Below are positions 35,006 through 47,760 of a stretch of DNA of 64,000 nucleotides, piece after piece. A program made the position numbers and the translations under genes. The stretch is from Rhyzopertha dominica. Taxonomy: Eukaryota; Arthropoda; Insecta; Coleoptera; Bostrichidae. Under the pieces are notes generated by a model that was not told the origin of the DNA, did not search any database, and saw only the letters and a list, made by a program, of their open reading frames with translations. The stretch is taken from the NCBI GenBank assembly GCA_025024175.1, contig QCXZ01000064.1:20146286-20210285 (forward strand), written 5' to 3'. Position 1 is the stretch's first letter. Each line of letters starts with the position of its first letter.

Positions 35006-36913
35006 AGTTCACGATCTGAATTAAATTAGCGTAAGTACCATTTATCAATAAATCGCATTTTAAGAGTCTTTGATAACGTATGTAACGTTTGACAATACAT
35101 GCAAAAGTGTCAAAATTTTCATTAGGCTCTCTTCGGCAACATTCTGGAAGTTCAATTTTAGTATTTTTACCATAAAGCTAGTTTAAAAAAAAATCTAACG
35201 CAAATCCGTTGAAATTTCACATGTTCAAAAGCGTGAAAAGAGCTGATTCCAACTATGATCAGAAAATAATATGGTGTTATTAAAAAAAAGCTTTTTGACT
35301 GCTATAATGGCAATGCAATAGCTTCAATCTAAAGATATTAAATCTAGCTAAAAAGCTTTTGTCTGGAAAGTTTTTCATATAGAATATTCTAAAAAGTTAT
35401 CAACATTATTCGATTCATGTGGCTCACCCTGTATGTTGATTCTTAACAATCTGCATAACCGGTTCGGCGAATCGGATTTACTTTGAATTTTAGCTTCCGT
35501 TTTGTGGGTTTACGGAATTTCAACTAAAACAGGAAACAGTTTACGCCAAAGCAACGTCCACTGTTACATTCTGCAGGTAGTGTACCTTCAAGGTTGGAGT
35601 CAAGTAATCCTTGTGTGGTTGCACCAATAAATCTCGGAGACGTATGTGCTGTCATCGCCTTATCTCCTTACGCATGCTAAAACACGTGTTGGCAGAGCAA
35701 ATAGCCTAGGATTAATAGCGGCCACGTAATAATAAACCAAAACCGCTCCGAAGGCGCCAGGTAACCCATACGATTACCGGCTCGTAAAGCTGGTGAGAAT
35801 TTCTCAACAAAAATTATACACTTCGGATGATTATTACCCAATAAACGGCGGAAGGCTGAATTCCTTTCCCAACTAGGAGGCGAGACGTCCTTTACAACCC
35901 GAAATAATATGTTTGAGTTTAACTACCGAGACGAAAAATATGATTCTGAAATGGCGGACAGTTGCCGATTTGCATAAGTATGAGGCGGTTGATTTCTCAA
36001 TAAAATTTTGCATTGACAATTGGAAGGGATGATAAATTGTAGTAAATAAATATTTGCAGATGTTTATTAATTTACAAACATGTCAATAATTTGTGTGCTC
36101 AAGTGCTCACTTGNTTGCTATTCTGTTGGGTGTAGTGTAGGTGGCTAATTACGCGTAATGTATTTAAAAAAAAACAGTAAAATTTTAGGCTTTGACCATA
36201 AGTGAAATGTATCTGCTTTAGCAAAAACTTGTTGATAATTGTTGATATTTTTGTTACTCAGATCGATCTTTACAGAAGATACAAAATAAGTAATGTAGAA
36301 TGTCTGCTTCATTCATACCTGTGCAAGCAGCTTTTGCAAACCTCTGATTGTCTTCATTCGTTTAGAAACATTTCGAAAATATTTAATCCAAAATTTCTGT
36401 CGATCAACATCTATTAAAAAAAATCTTCACAAATACACACACAAGAAAACTGGGATGTTCCTTAAATGGAATATTATTTCCAATGATATATTGCACAGAA
36501 TATGTATAGGTAGGGTTATCTATTGGATAAAATTGTAACAAAATAAGGTTGATGTCTTATTTTTACCATATTACGAATTGGGATTCATGACGTGCTATGA
36601 CAAGTATGCTGAGCACTCGGCACTCTTCGCACCCATCTCAAGAACAGTTAAACGTATAAAAAATTGCTCGAGACTAAATTTATAGAAGATTTAATGCTCT
36701 ACAATTTTTGTAATGTAAAGCATAAAAAGCGTGATGCCTAATTAAAAATAACGTTTTTTGCGACCCATGAATATCTTGAGACATATTTTTTGCAACTTTT
36801 GATTTAACATTTAAAAATTACAAAATAGTGGTTTGCCTATACAAATTTATAGCTTCTTACCCTTCATTCCTATATTGACAACCGAGTAGCGTGTATTTAC
36901 CTGGTCTATATAC

Positions 36914-36940
36914 AATTTGTATTGTTAATTAATACAAATT
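36914..36940. other. AT-rich inverted repeat
   Basis: AATTTGTATT, 7-nt loop, AATACAAATT: a perfect 10-bp stem. Confidence 0.6.
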
Positions 36941-39716
36941 ACCCTAGACTTTTCTTGTGTGTGTATAATACAACAAAAAAGGAAATAACAATGATCCAAT
37001 GCCATTAATCTTTTAATAAGATTTCCTTCGAATAAGAATGATTTTACTTGCTTTGAAGAACAAGCTAAGCGTTGCGTTTTTGATTTCATTATGAAGTATG
37101 AGAACTCGACAGGATGAATACTTTATTTAAATGAAGCGATAGTCAGCGTCTTTTCTAGAATATTTAGAATCTTGCCTTGTGTTCTAAAAAAAACACGTAT
37201 TATAACTGTGTTGGTCATTTAATATTGGACTGACATCATAAGTCAGTTTCCCAGTAGGAATTACAAGGATGGGATTAATCTATATTTATCACGAAATCAA
37301 GTCGTTTTTCTCTAAACATACACAATTAAAACGCTGCTCAAGTCGTGTTCACTGTTAACCAACAAAAAGGTCTGTTGTATAAAACCACAAAGTAAGATAT
37401 TTTACCACACGCGGCAACGTATATTCGCGCTTCCCGCGTCCGTTTAGCTGCACATTATTTTGCTAGATTTCAAACGAAGTTGTAAAGTATTTGAACATAA
37501 GCTATAAGTGTGATCAAATGAATGCTTAGCTAGGGTCTAGAAGCTTTAAAGGGGGCAACAGAAGTGTTTACTTACATTAAATAATACTTAGGCACACAGC
37601 GACATTATGTTCGCTTTTTAGTCGAAGTGCGCTTAAATGTCCATCATTTAATCAGCGCAACATCAGGAAAAAAAGTTATGTATGCAAACATAAGTTCAAT
37701 CGATATATTAAACGGAGTTAGAGGAGGAATTTTAGCATATATGTACACCCAAATAACATTTTCTGTCCTATTCAAATTAATTCAATATAATGGCGTGGAC
37801 ACGTCTTATCTTTCGTTTTGAGGTACATGCTGTGTAATACTAGTGTGATGGAGTGTCATCTAACGGTGCCAAAAGGTATATTAGCAGAATTTAGCGGTAG
37901 AAACAGAACTCTGTATATACAGGGTCTTTAGTACGAAAGTAGATACCTACCCTACTTCGATGAACGTGTGCATTTCAGCATTTTCTACATATATAATTTT
38001 TTAAGCATAAATGTTTACATTTGAGAAACGCATTAAATAATTATGCCGTCAAGTGCAACATTGCAGATTGCAACCAGAAATATGAAGAAACTCGTCAACA
38101 ATTAACAAAAGCAGTTTGCAATGCATGTTCTAACCTAGTATTGGGAAAAACTACAATTAAGAAAACGACAAGGATTTTGCTACAGTGCATCAGACGTGTC
38201 TACGTTAAAATTTCTTATCGAGGATTCGGTGCACCTATTTTTTTCAGTACAATAAAATTTGTCACAGAGAACGCATCTACCTATTTAAAATAAACGGTAC
38301 AAGTTATGGAACACCTATTTCATGTCAAGCATCAATTCTTTGTAGTTCATGTGTACTCTCACTAACAAACGAAGCATTGAATGTTTTAATAACAACGACT
38401 GTGGTATACCCCTTCCCTCAAAATGACCCCCGTAATTTCATAATCTTTCTCTGGTCATCACGTTCTGTACTTTCGGGCAACAGTTCCAACACGAGTTTGA
38501 AAACCAGATAATTGCCTTACTCCGTCTCCCGACGAGAACAGCGTCCGTAGCCTATAATTTACTCACACACATTGCTTAGCGCTGGAGATAAAGACATCAG
38601 AAATAATAGACACCACAATTTAACATCAGATAAGGGGGTACGGTGGTCTGTTGTAAAACGAATACTGATGGACCGAGGGATTTACAAGTAGAGGCGATTA
38701 TTAAGCAATTTCCGATATACGCTTACGAATATATGCATAAAGTACACTAAATTAGATTTGTTATACAGCAGACTGAGTCAAAATACAGCAGAAGAAGGAG
38801 GCGGGTTCTTTCCAAGCATGTAGATTTACGAATTTCATACTCTAGTAGTGCAATATAAGTGCTTCTGTTACGGATATGGAAGGCACATGAATTTAAGCAT
38901 AAGACGGGGCAGAAAAACTTATATGCCAAATATAAATTAAAAAAGCTTTCAGTATAAAATACTAAATTATGTGATAAAGTTTCTTAATTAATATTATACC
39001 ATGCGTACAAAAAACATTCCACAGTGCTAAAAAATGATTGAGTGTCTTACAAAACTAATAACATTTTTTTGACAAAATATGATACACGCGTAGAATATGG
39101 TTAAAATCATTTAATAATGAAAGTTCATCGCAGTTTATCTTCAATATCATCTCCAAAAAATCTAAACTTTTTAGACTATATTGTTGTTTTTTTAATTTGG
39201 TTAATAATAGTAAAGAAATTGAGGCTCTGGGTGCATTTTATAAGACATCTCATATATTAAGCAAAACAAAATATAAACAAATCATCATTAATTTCAGCAA
39301 AACTATGCAGCAAGAAAAACAGACGGAACTAGGATCAGACGACGCCACATGATGATCAGCAAAATTAGAAAAAAAAATTGTTTGTATCAATGCAACTCAT
39401 CAGCTAACTTATTTAATTGAAGCAAGATTATAATGAAAGCAAAGTTGTTTCCGTTTAACGGAAGGGCTTATCTACATCAGTGCTGTACCAGATTTTCGAA
39501 TTAGTTTTTTTATAAAAGCTTCAACCGCACGTAAAATAGACCTATATTTACTACACTAAGCATCGCTTCTATTATGTTACTAAACAAAATATGTAAAATT
39601 CATTACAGAACATCTTCACAAAAACATTTCTTCCTCAAATATTTCTTTGATTTACGATTCTAAGTTACTTGGTTATTAAGATGTCAGCCATGAACGGATG
39701 CTATTTTTACTTTATC

Positions 39717-39741
39717 GGCGCGGTGGCCGAACGGCTCCTTA
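39717..39741 (+). repeat. tRNA-Ser/Leu-like 5' scrap
   Basis: GGCGCGGTGGCCGAACGG resembles the first 18 nt of class II tRNAs or of SINEs derived from them; TGGCCGAACGG fits an A box. No B box or anticodon arm follows, so this is at most a 5' fragment. Confidence 0.35.
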
Positions 39742-41904
39742 AATGAAACCTTTTTATTCAACATTTGATATAATACATATCATTAACTTTACATCCGGAA
39801 AGTGTTTTTTGAAAATGATTCGTTGTGTATTATCTGACATAATAATTTGAAATTCTCTCCTAACAGCGTTCCATTTTTAAATATTTTTGTAAAGAAATTA
39901 ATGGATTGTTTATCTTCATCAGCAAGTAAGCATGCTGCGACTATTTCGCCAAAACCTCAGCTATCTTCTACTATTATTACGTATGCTGCTGTTTTAAGGT
40001 CAACTAAGCAATATGTAGCATCAATAAACAAGATTTAGGGAAATGCCTTCAAATATTACCTACAACCAGTCTCAGCTCTTTATTATCTAGCACAATCTTC
40101 TTGTTTGCCCCAGCTCTTAAGGATTCTGTTGCAGTCTTTTACTCTTTGTACGAGTTGTAGTCTTTGTTGTGAAACAGTTGTAAAATAACGTTTAGAATAT
40201 GCGTTATTATGGTTTTCTTTTAAGTCCAATAGACGAAGGTACCGTTTGCAAGCACTAACCCGCAAAAAATCGTTGCATCACAATCACGCTGACAGACACA
40301 GCTAAAAAAACCTAGAGAAAATAAAGAAGCAAAAGTATAGGCCTAGTGAAGTAACCAACATTTGCGAAGCATAAGATGCAAAACAGATGGAATTAGGAGA
40401 AGTCTTTGCCAAAGTTAAAAAAACATATTATGAATTTTCTTATTCAAGCATGTGTAAAAAAGAGAAGTAAACATGAACCGTAGTAGGATAGCTAGCGCTA
40501 GCACAAAGGAGAAACTTGCAAGTCTATAAGACTTGCGGACTATATTTAGAACTTGCTAAAATGCACCTACTCACAATAAGAATTACAGAAACCACCGCCA
40601 AAGCTAGAGCAAGCAGGCGCATCAAGGGTGAATCCCCTTTCTTTTTAAGAAATGAGGCGCAGTTATCTCGGCAATCTGGAGAGACCTTCCACAGAAAATT
40701 CCATTTAAAAAGGGGTTAATCTTGGGGGAAAGAATGCTAAAAATCTTATCAACCCTAATTTCAATTTTAATTGCAAAAATAACAATGAAGGGGTCGCTCC
40801 TGGAAACGAGTCGGCGAGATAAGGCGTCCGCGGGGATTCTAGGCAATATTATTTTTGCGTATTGTCTGAGACAAAGGCGTTCGATTGTTATTCACAAAAG
40901 CACAAGATGCTCGCGGACTTTATAATCCTTTTATGCTGGTGAGGATCAAATTAAGATTCTTTGACTTTTAATTAAAAGCATTATTTCATCGGGTTGTTAA
41001 AAGTGGAGGAATTATAGCCTGTTTGTTCGCTCTCTGTGCGATTAGGTAAGTAGAACTGCTAGTTAATTCTATCAAGCGTCGCTCCTTTATTTAATGCATT
41101 CGGAATTAGCATACGGCGCTTGCACAGAGAAAACGGTTAAAAGGGCTCCACGCCAGGAAGAAGTTGGACTGAAGTGCAATGGACTAGCTGACAATTAGCA
41201 GCGGTACAGACGCCGAGAAGTTCAACTCTATAATGCAGTTACTGGTAACGTCATTATTATAGTCGTCTCTTGAAGTAAAGTGCGATTCCGCTTGATATGG
41301 AAAACGATACATGAACTTTAGTAAATACAGATTTCATTTCCTAATCTTAAGAATAAGACAATACTGCAAATTCCATGCTAACACAACCGAAGTAAAGCTC
41401 ACTCTACACAAAGGCTATATAACTGTATACAATAATTTTATTGTCTGCCCTGGAGTCCTTTACAAGTTAAACTTGTTGGGAAGGACGTTTTCTAAAAATT
41501 GGTACTACGTACTATAATTTCTGATGAACCTACTTAACACAGTTGGATGAAGAGACCAAGAGCTGCCGCAGTTATTCGAAACGCAGTATATATGTGAAAT
41601 CGCGTAGAAGGGGGAAGCAAGACTACCAATGACAGAATAAGTTTTATTACGCGCCAAGCTAAAGCAAGAACAGTCGAGCTTGTAACCCCTGGCGTACAAG
41701 TCGCAAAATGGACGCGACGCGACGCGAAAAGTTGTTTCGATGCAAGAAAAACTGAATGCTGTATAGCTTCTTGAGGCTAAATCAACACTAAAAACAATAG
41801 CTAATGAGTATGGCGTTGGTATAAGCACCGTATCGGAATGGAGAAAGAACCGTCAACAATTTGAACGGTGTTTCAATTTCATCCACTCCAAAGCGAAAAA
41901 ATAT

Positions 41905-42354
41905 TGTTGTGGAATCTGCGCCATCTATGGACCGGAGTTGCAGGCGTGTAGATGGGGTGTAGTAGGACAATGCAAGTAGTGATCTTAGCAACAGACAGAG
42001 GGCAGGGAATGTGATACATTCCATTATATCATCCGTTCTATATCCATTCAATCAATGGAACCTTCGCGAAGTTTCAGTAGCGTCTGGAAGGTGTCGCTTC
42101 TGGAATTCCCAATGGGGGTATAAATAGCCCGACGGAGAGAGCTTGGGCAGTTCTGAATTCGAATAACGGTTACCAAGCGAGTGAAAGGCTTAGAGAGAAG
42201 CAGGTGTTTTTTGTCTAGTAATGTAGTATAGTGATTTAGTGAATTGGTAGTGTTTTAAAATAGTTGTGCTCAGGTTTGGTGTGTTTGAAACAAGTGTACA
42301 AATAAAAAGAAGTTAAGTCAGATATTCGCAGTTTTCGAGCTCGTAGTCGTAACA
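41905..42354 (+). repeat. 450-bp solo LTR inside Tigger relic
   Basis: Starts TGTTGTGGAATCTGCGCC and ends CGTAGTCGTAACA, flanked by ATAT on both sides (41901-41904 and 42355-42358). This is a 4-bp duplication with TG..CA ends, as for Gypsy-type elements. TATAAATA at 42119-42126 and AATAAA at 42301-42306 are in the right order for a promoter and polyadenylation signal. No internal retrotransposon sequence follows, so it is a solo LTR from recombination. Strand is inferred from these signals. Confidence 0.75.
42119..42126 (+). promoter_or_regulatory. TATA box of the solo LTR
   Basis: TATAAATA, followed about 25 nt later by CAGTTC, an initiator-like word, within the LTR. A host or LTR-driven transcript could start near 42150. 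Confidence 0.55.
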
Positions 42355-43161
42355 ATATTAAAGCCAGTGAATACGAGGAGTTGTATTTGTGGTTTACTCA
42401 TTAAAGGTCCCAATGCATTCCATTATCTAGTCGTATACTGCAGCCAAAGTAGCCAAAATAAGGGAACACCTTCCTGTTGTTAAAGCACCATCCAATTTTA
42501 AAGCTAGTGAAGGCTGGTTATCTATCGTCACGGCATTAGAGACAAAAATTCCTGCTGGTGCATTGGCAGTGGACACTTTTAGAAAGTAGTTTAAAAAAAT
42601 GCTGAAGACAACGATTATCACCTGGACGAGTTCTATAATTGCGACAAAACGAATCTCTTACAAAATCGTGCTCTCAGGGGATTTAAATGAAAAGTCCGCA
42701 CCAAGTTACAAAAAAAGCAAAGACCGTGTTACCTACTATTCTTGCTTGCAGTCATAAACTTCGCCTAATGTGCACAGGCAAATCAACAAAGCCACGAGCA
42801 TTTGAACATTTAAGTCCTAATGTAATTCCCGTGTAGTGCAAAAGTCAGAAGAGTGCGTACATGAACTTGTTTAATTTTTTTTTAATTTCTATATCAGTTT
42901 AAAAAATTTTTGAAGAAAATTGAGCTTTTGATTGCAATGCACCATCGCGTCTACAAAAAAATGGGTTTTGTGTACGTAAGAAGTTTTAGCAGTTAAAAAT
43001 CCTAGTTTCTATTTTATAGTACGTAGTACGTAATACATTAATTCACACAAATAATTAAATATCCAAATATTATAAAGATAAGTAGGTAACAGAAACAGCT
43101 CTCAATATGCATAATGTGTCGCCAACATGTCTATGGACGAACATGAGTATGTGCGACTATA

Positions 43162-43570
43162 CTAGGATCACCCAACAGATGAAGTGATCACGTGTAGTCC
43201 ACACATCTATCACGTGATCGGAACCCCTTCCCTTCCGAAAAGCGTAACTTAAACCGTACAACAAATTTTAACATTTATTTTTTCTGAGGCAACATAACCT
43301 CACTTTTTCTGGACTTAGCGTACGTTCAAGTTCGGAATTTGCAACAGAAAAGTTTACTCAAAGATGCCGTATGGCAATATCTTACAATTAAATTGCCCAA
43401 GAACATAGTTTTGCAATTTTAGTTTAATTCGTTCGATCGGTAAGGTTAGCTAGTGTGAAACGGGGTTGAAGCAGATCTCCCTCGGTTGCGGAGAACCAAT
43501 AGGAAAGCTGCGTTTGAAAATCACGTAAGGATCAAGCGTGTTTATTACTCCGTCTGTTGGGTGATCCAGC
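43162..43570. mobile_element. 409-bp MITE with TA target
   Basis: Left end CTAGGATCACCCAACAGATG at 43162 after TA (43160-43161). The right end as reverse complement from 43570 is GCTGGATCACCCAACAGACG, followed by TA (43571-43572). TIRs match over about 20 bp with three mismatches. A second inverted pair sits just inside the left end (GATCACGTG at 43187 and CACGTGATC at 43212). No coding sequence. Size, TA target and TIRs fit a Tc1/mariner- or pogo-derived MITE. Confidence 0.8.
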
Positions 43571-45533
43571 TATAGGTATGNGAGCGAACTTTATTTGAAC
43601 AAAACATTACACTAATGAATTATGCTCAGACAACATTAAACTGAATGACATATTTCAGCTGTAAATGAAAGCTTTCCCCCATGATCTTCAAGTAATATTC
43701 TTCAACAATTTATTTTATTATTGGCTCTTATAATTATCTCANTATAGTAGCAGTTCGAAGCTGCTTTCCTTACATTATGCCATTATAAGCAAATTCAACT
43801 GTTCACGGAGGAACCACAAATTTATGCCCGACTTATCGGTTACAGCTCCGCAATTAAATCCTGGAAGATGGCTTACGTTGGCGTTCCGTCCCTAATTTTC
43901 TGCTTTCTGTTTTATCCTCAGATCTCATCACAAAGGTAATTTGGTTTCGTATATTTGCTTAAGTAAATCGATATGATGCTCATTATAAACTCGAGGCGCT
44001 TGCCCTCTGTCGGCAAAAGATACTGGAGACATCCAGGAGGTTCATTTTATTTCAGGTTTCATTGTAGCTATAACTACATCAATGAGGTTGGATATACATA
44101 CATTTTGTATAAAAAATGATTAGTGGCGCGAAATACTTACTTCTGGAGCATTTACAAATAGTTTTTGTCATTTTAAAAATGTTTTATATATTAACTTTTA
44201 TTTAAGAATATTGTGCAGTAACAAAAGCATTCTACGAACCAGTATGCAGTCTCGGACATACTGAACTGTTTGGTCAGCTACAGAGTGGATTCATTCACAC
44301 TGGAGCTGCAAACGAAAACGATCAACACAAAACGGACGACCACCTGGACACAGTAATTACAGTATCAGTTCGTTTCAATGCGATCGGAATTATCTGTTAC
44401 ACTAATAATGAAATTATATTCATCTGCCAATCTTGTAGTAATTAGTGCGATACGATTAAGATCAGCTAATTACAGCACACGCATAGGGCGTTTGGTATTA
44501 ATCTGCATGCATAAATCTCTTCGGTGTGTTACTTGCACCTCATAAAAGCAGGTTTAAAACCGGATTCACATCGGACTACGGGATCCTGTAATTAAAGCTG
44601 ACGTTCAGGAAGAACACATATAAGGCAACTATATTTCTATGGGTACCTGTTTATGCATTCATGAGAAATGTACATAATTTTATATTTTATTATTAAATAC
44701 GATGGTCTTCGTAAATAAAATAATTACTATTACTCATTGTTATATACGATAAACTTAATTTCTAGAATAATTCCTTGCAGAAAATAAAATTAACGCAATG
44801 CAATAGATATTATAACAAAATGACAATAAATTTTTGCGTTGCGATGTTGCGATTCTTACCCTTAATATGTTCTCATATATCCTGCACAGCCCAAATTTCA
44901 AATAAGTAAGTAAACAAGATAACTTTAATTTCCTAGAAAACTATAAATGCTCAATGTATGGCATCGGTACTTCATACATCAGACAATGTTGTTTAAAAAT
45001 CTGACCACTAACCACAGTTAATAAAAAATTAAAGACGTCATTAGCTACATAGCATCGGTTTTTAGAAGGCACGATATTAGTGCAATTTTCTTTATATCCA
45101 GATACATATTTTGAAAGCACATCTAACTAGAGCTGCGAATTATTGTACTGGTAATAATCACCTTTATATATAGGTATGAATGGCATAGTTCTATGTATTT
45201 AATAAATAACGACATAGGAATTTCGATCCACAACTCCAGTGGTCATAATTTAGCATGAAGGCCTATTCATTATTTGTTACCTAATTCTGGTCAAAGAGAA
45301 TTAAACTAAGAATTAAGAAATGGCATAAACAGTAGCAAAACAACCAAGAAAGTGACGAAGTAGTGATACCACTAAAGTAATGAGCAAACTGAGGAAATGC
45401 TTTTAGAAAGCCGTAGTACCTTATTGGGAAATAGACAGCACAGAAGATATAATATAAACAGAACTTGTAAAAACTTGAAATCATAAATTACATAAGAAAC
45501 GTTAACTATATTTAATACTGGATAGAACAAAGA
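43571..45533. other. AT-rich, no recognised gene
   Basis: No protein similarity or repeat recognised; slightly GC-richer around 43780-43930 and 44290-44600. Confidence 0.4.
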
Positions 45534-45730
45534 CGAAGTACCGCAAGATTGGCAAATGAATGTCATATAAATAAAATATACATTATAATAAAATAATAAA
45601 TATAGAAAAAACAAACAAAAATGAACGTGAAAAATATAAAGCAGTTATCCTGCTAAGTGTTGCGGCAAAACGTACGACATGCCGTTGGAAAGAAAACTCA
45701 GGTAAACTGGTACGGAATGCATATAGATTC
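45534..45730 (+). pseudogene. RTE-like LINE reverse transcriptase scrap
   Basis: EVPQDWQMNVI at 45534-45566 and NEREKYKAVILLSVAAK at 45622-45670 match consecutive motifs of RTE-like reverse transcriptases. The copy at 51.1 kb reads KVPQDWEVRIIVPLHKKGD and CKKYRKITLVSVAAKIYE. They are separated by a decayed AT-rich gap and followed by a frameshift. Only about 65 codons remain. Confidence 0.6.
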
Positions 45731-46834
45731 AAAAGTTCACAAAGATGACATGCCTTATTACATTACAACTTCTCCGTGTGTAAATTTTTAAAACTACCCG
45801 TATTTGATAAATCAATATTTTTTTTAGAATTAAACGAGAACAGATAAAAACGAAACCAAGTTTTATGTTTAAATTTTGAACAAAAAAGAAGATATCGAAA
45901 CATTTTGCAACACGACATAGAATAAAAAATAATTTATTGTTTATTAAGATAAATAATGACCATACATTTCTCAGTATTGAATACTTAATACTTTTAGAAA
46001 ATCAATGTGTATGGGGCTTTCAAAACAGCACTTAACTAGGGGGATGCAAATCTTGAATGTTCGGTTTAAGAACTAATTATTANTTTTGACATTAAAAGGT
46101 GTACAGGATATTTTAATGAATTTTTTTTATCGAGTTTGTATTGACTGTTAAGAACTGCATGACCGTTTTAAAACTTTGTTTATAAAATAATCTCAATTTC
46201 CGTGTTCAGGACTCAAATCGTATCTTCTTTCGTGTGCGTTTTGTTTTTTGTTTTGACATAGTTATGTTATGAGAATTAATTTCAAAGTGGAAGAAATATT
46301 GACTCTTGACATCAGAAAATCGACAGAAATTATTATTTATTCCAGCAAGTTCATTGTATTGAAAAAATTGTCTTAAGGACTTTTCACTACTAAAGAAATT
46401 TTTTTGAATCATTAAGTAGCAGGTTGCGTTTGTATATGGAATTCTATAAGAGTCAGTATGTTACAATACTAATGTTTTAATAATAGTAAAATAGCAATTT
46501 TATATTGTACTATAGATATTGCTATTACCAAAGGTGGTATATACAGCTCAAGGAAGAAATACAAAAATTAATTCTCAGCGAATAGCAATAGCACATCTAA
46601 AATAATGTTGCAATTATCTCCATTGATGTCTAATCTACTATTATAAACAACAGCGAGATAAAGAGACCAAGTTGTAACCTTAAGACAGGTAAACGTACTG
46701 TTACACGCTAGCGGAACTGCAAGTAGTGATCCTAGCGACAGACAGATAGCAGAGAACGTTGATTCTGTAGCAAATGCTATCTATGAAATGTACGCGAAGG
46801 TTAAACAGCGACAGTGAGATGTCCTTCTAGAGAC
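45731..46834. other. AT-rich; short LTR-like similarity near 46720
   Basis: GCAAGTAGTGATC.TAGC.AC and AGACAGA at 46720-46745 match part of the solo LTR (41970-42000). This is perhaps a fragment of a related LTR. Nothing else recognised. Confidence 0.35.
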
Positions 46835-47760
46835 GTTTAGGAAGATGGTGTATGCGGGGTGGAGCTTGCCAGATTCTTTTCACTTGGTGTCTTTCATTCA
46901 TACGCAGCATATGACCAAACCTTTTATTTTAATTGGTTTTGCTGAACTGTTACTAGAATTGACTCCATGTTCAGTTCTCTTCGGATCTCGTCATTCCTTA
47001 TGCGGTCCATTCGTGGTAATCTCATTGTTCGTCTGTGGAATTTCATTTCCATAGCCTGAATTCGACTTTTTTGGCTTCCTTATAGTACCCATGACTCGCT
47101 TCCAAAAGTTAGTGTTGGTCGAAATATGGTCTTATATACATTTCCTTTTCTTTTTTTTTGGTAATTTCCTTTCTTCCTATGAATGTCGTACTTAGTGCGT
47201 GAACAGTTTTATAGTCGATGATAATCTTTCATTGATTTCTAGATCTGCCGTTCCTTTGTCATCTAGATGGACGCCCAAATATTTAAAAGTTTTGACCTGC
47301 TCAATTTCCTGTCCTTCACATCTCATCTTAATTTGTTTGTAATTCCTAGAAATTACCATCACTTTTGTTTTTGATGTATTTATTTTCATCCTGTACTCTT
47401 TTAAAACTTTGGACCATTTTTGTAAATTGTTCTTAAAATCTTGTTCAGTGGAAGCAAATAATGACAAATCATCTGCAAAGGCACACTCTGTTATTGTTAC
47501 AGGTTGTAGATGATGATAACCAACCGTAACTTTTCTTAGTTTCTCATTTACATGCTTTATCATATCATCCACTGTTATTATGAATAACAGCGGACTTAAC
47601 ACTGCCCCTTGCCTCAGACCATCTTTAGTTTCGAACTGCCTGGATTGCAAATTTTTATGTCTAAATGAAAGCAATTTCGGTAGAAACTGAGCCCTAGAAC
47701 TAACTAATAATTCGTTAATAGACTTCAGCAATTTGCGTCAACAAAAGGTCCAGACGTGGA
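46835..47760 (-). pseudogene. RTE-like LINE reverse transcriptase, C-terminal half
   Basis: Minus strand. An open 179-codon block (47731-47192) contains DGLRQGAVLSPLLFIITVDD, ECAFADDLSLFAST (catalytic FADD intact at ~47469-47480), YRMKINTSKTKVM and KTFKYLGVHLDD. These are the palm and thumb motifs of RTE-like LINE reverse transcriptases. After a frameshift the region past the RT continues: FRPTLTFGSE-type residues at ~47110, RIQAMEMKFHRRTMRLPRMD with RIRNDEIRREL at 46970-47065, and FGHMLRMNERHQVKRIWQAP near 46860-46915. The N-terminal RT half and the endonuclease are missing. The plus-strand fragment at 51.1 kb carries the complementary N-terminal half of the same kind of protein. Confidence 0.85.

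Larger units (their letters stand above)
32324..35431 (+). mobile_element. mariner-like element with nested insertion
   Basis: Left end CAGGGTGGCCCATTTGCATG at 32324 after TA (32322-32323). The right end, read as reverse complement from 35431, is CAGGGTGAGCCACATGAATC, followed by TA (35432-35433). The TIRs match over about 60 bp (continuing with GAATA.TGT..ATAACTTTT). Length is 3108 bp, or about 2.08 kb without the nested element at 32631-33655. It carries one plus-strand mariner-like transposase relic. Confidence 0.85.
35432..41739. other. long stretch without recognised gene
   Basis: GC-richer islands at about 35440-36010 and 40580-41260 contain no sustained frame. An AT palindrome lies at 36914-36940, a CAGGGTCTTTAGTACG word after TATA at about 37918 (possible single mariner end), and a tRNA-like scrap at 39717. 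Open stretches at 36202-36417, 38021-38293, 39847-40038, 40516-40925 (plus) and 38747-38929, 40083-40265 (minus) show no motif I can name. Confidence 0.4.
41740..42865 (+). pseudogene. pogo/Tigger-like transposase relic
   Basis: CENP-B-type transposase relic split by a solo LTR. Left part (from ~41731): KVVSMQEKLNAV, then LLEAKSTLKTIANEYGVG and ISTVSEWRKNRQQFE, the N-terminal psq-like helix-turn-helix of Tigger/jerky proteins, with one stop. Beyond the LTR: SEYEELYLWFTH, NFKASEGWL of the second DNA-binding domain, YHLDEFYNCDKTNLLQ matching the first catalytic motif (usually YNADETGL; the aspartate is kept), then EKSAPSYKKSKDRVT and KLRLMCTGKS. The remaining catalytic acids are not present; similarity ends near 42865. 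Joining the two parts at the ATAT target restores the expected order of domains, so the LTR inserted into an existing Tigger copy. Confidence 0.8.

Noticed and set aside
38021..38293. 90-codon frame with two Cys pairs (possible zinc finger)
   Set aside because: Cys spacing fits no known finger, the rest of the translation is unremarkable, and there is no context supporting a gene.
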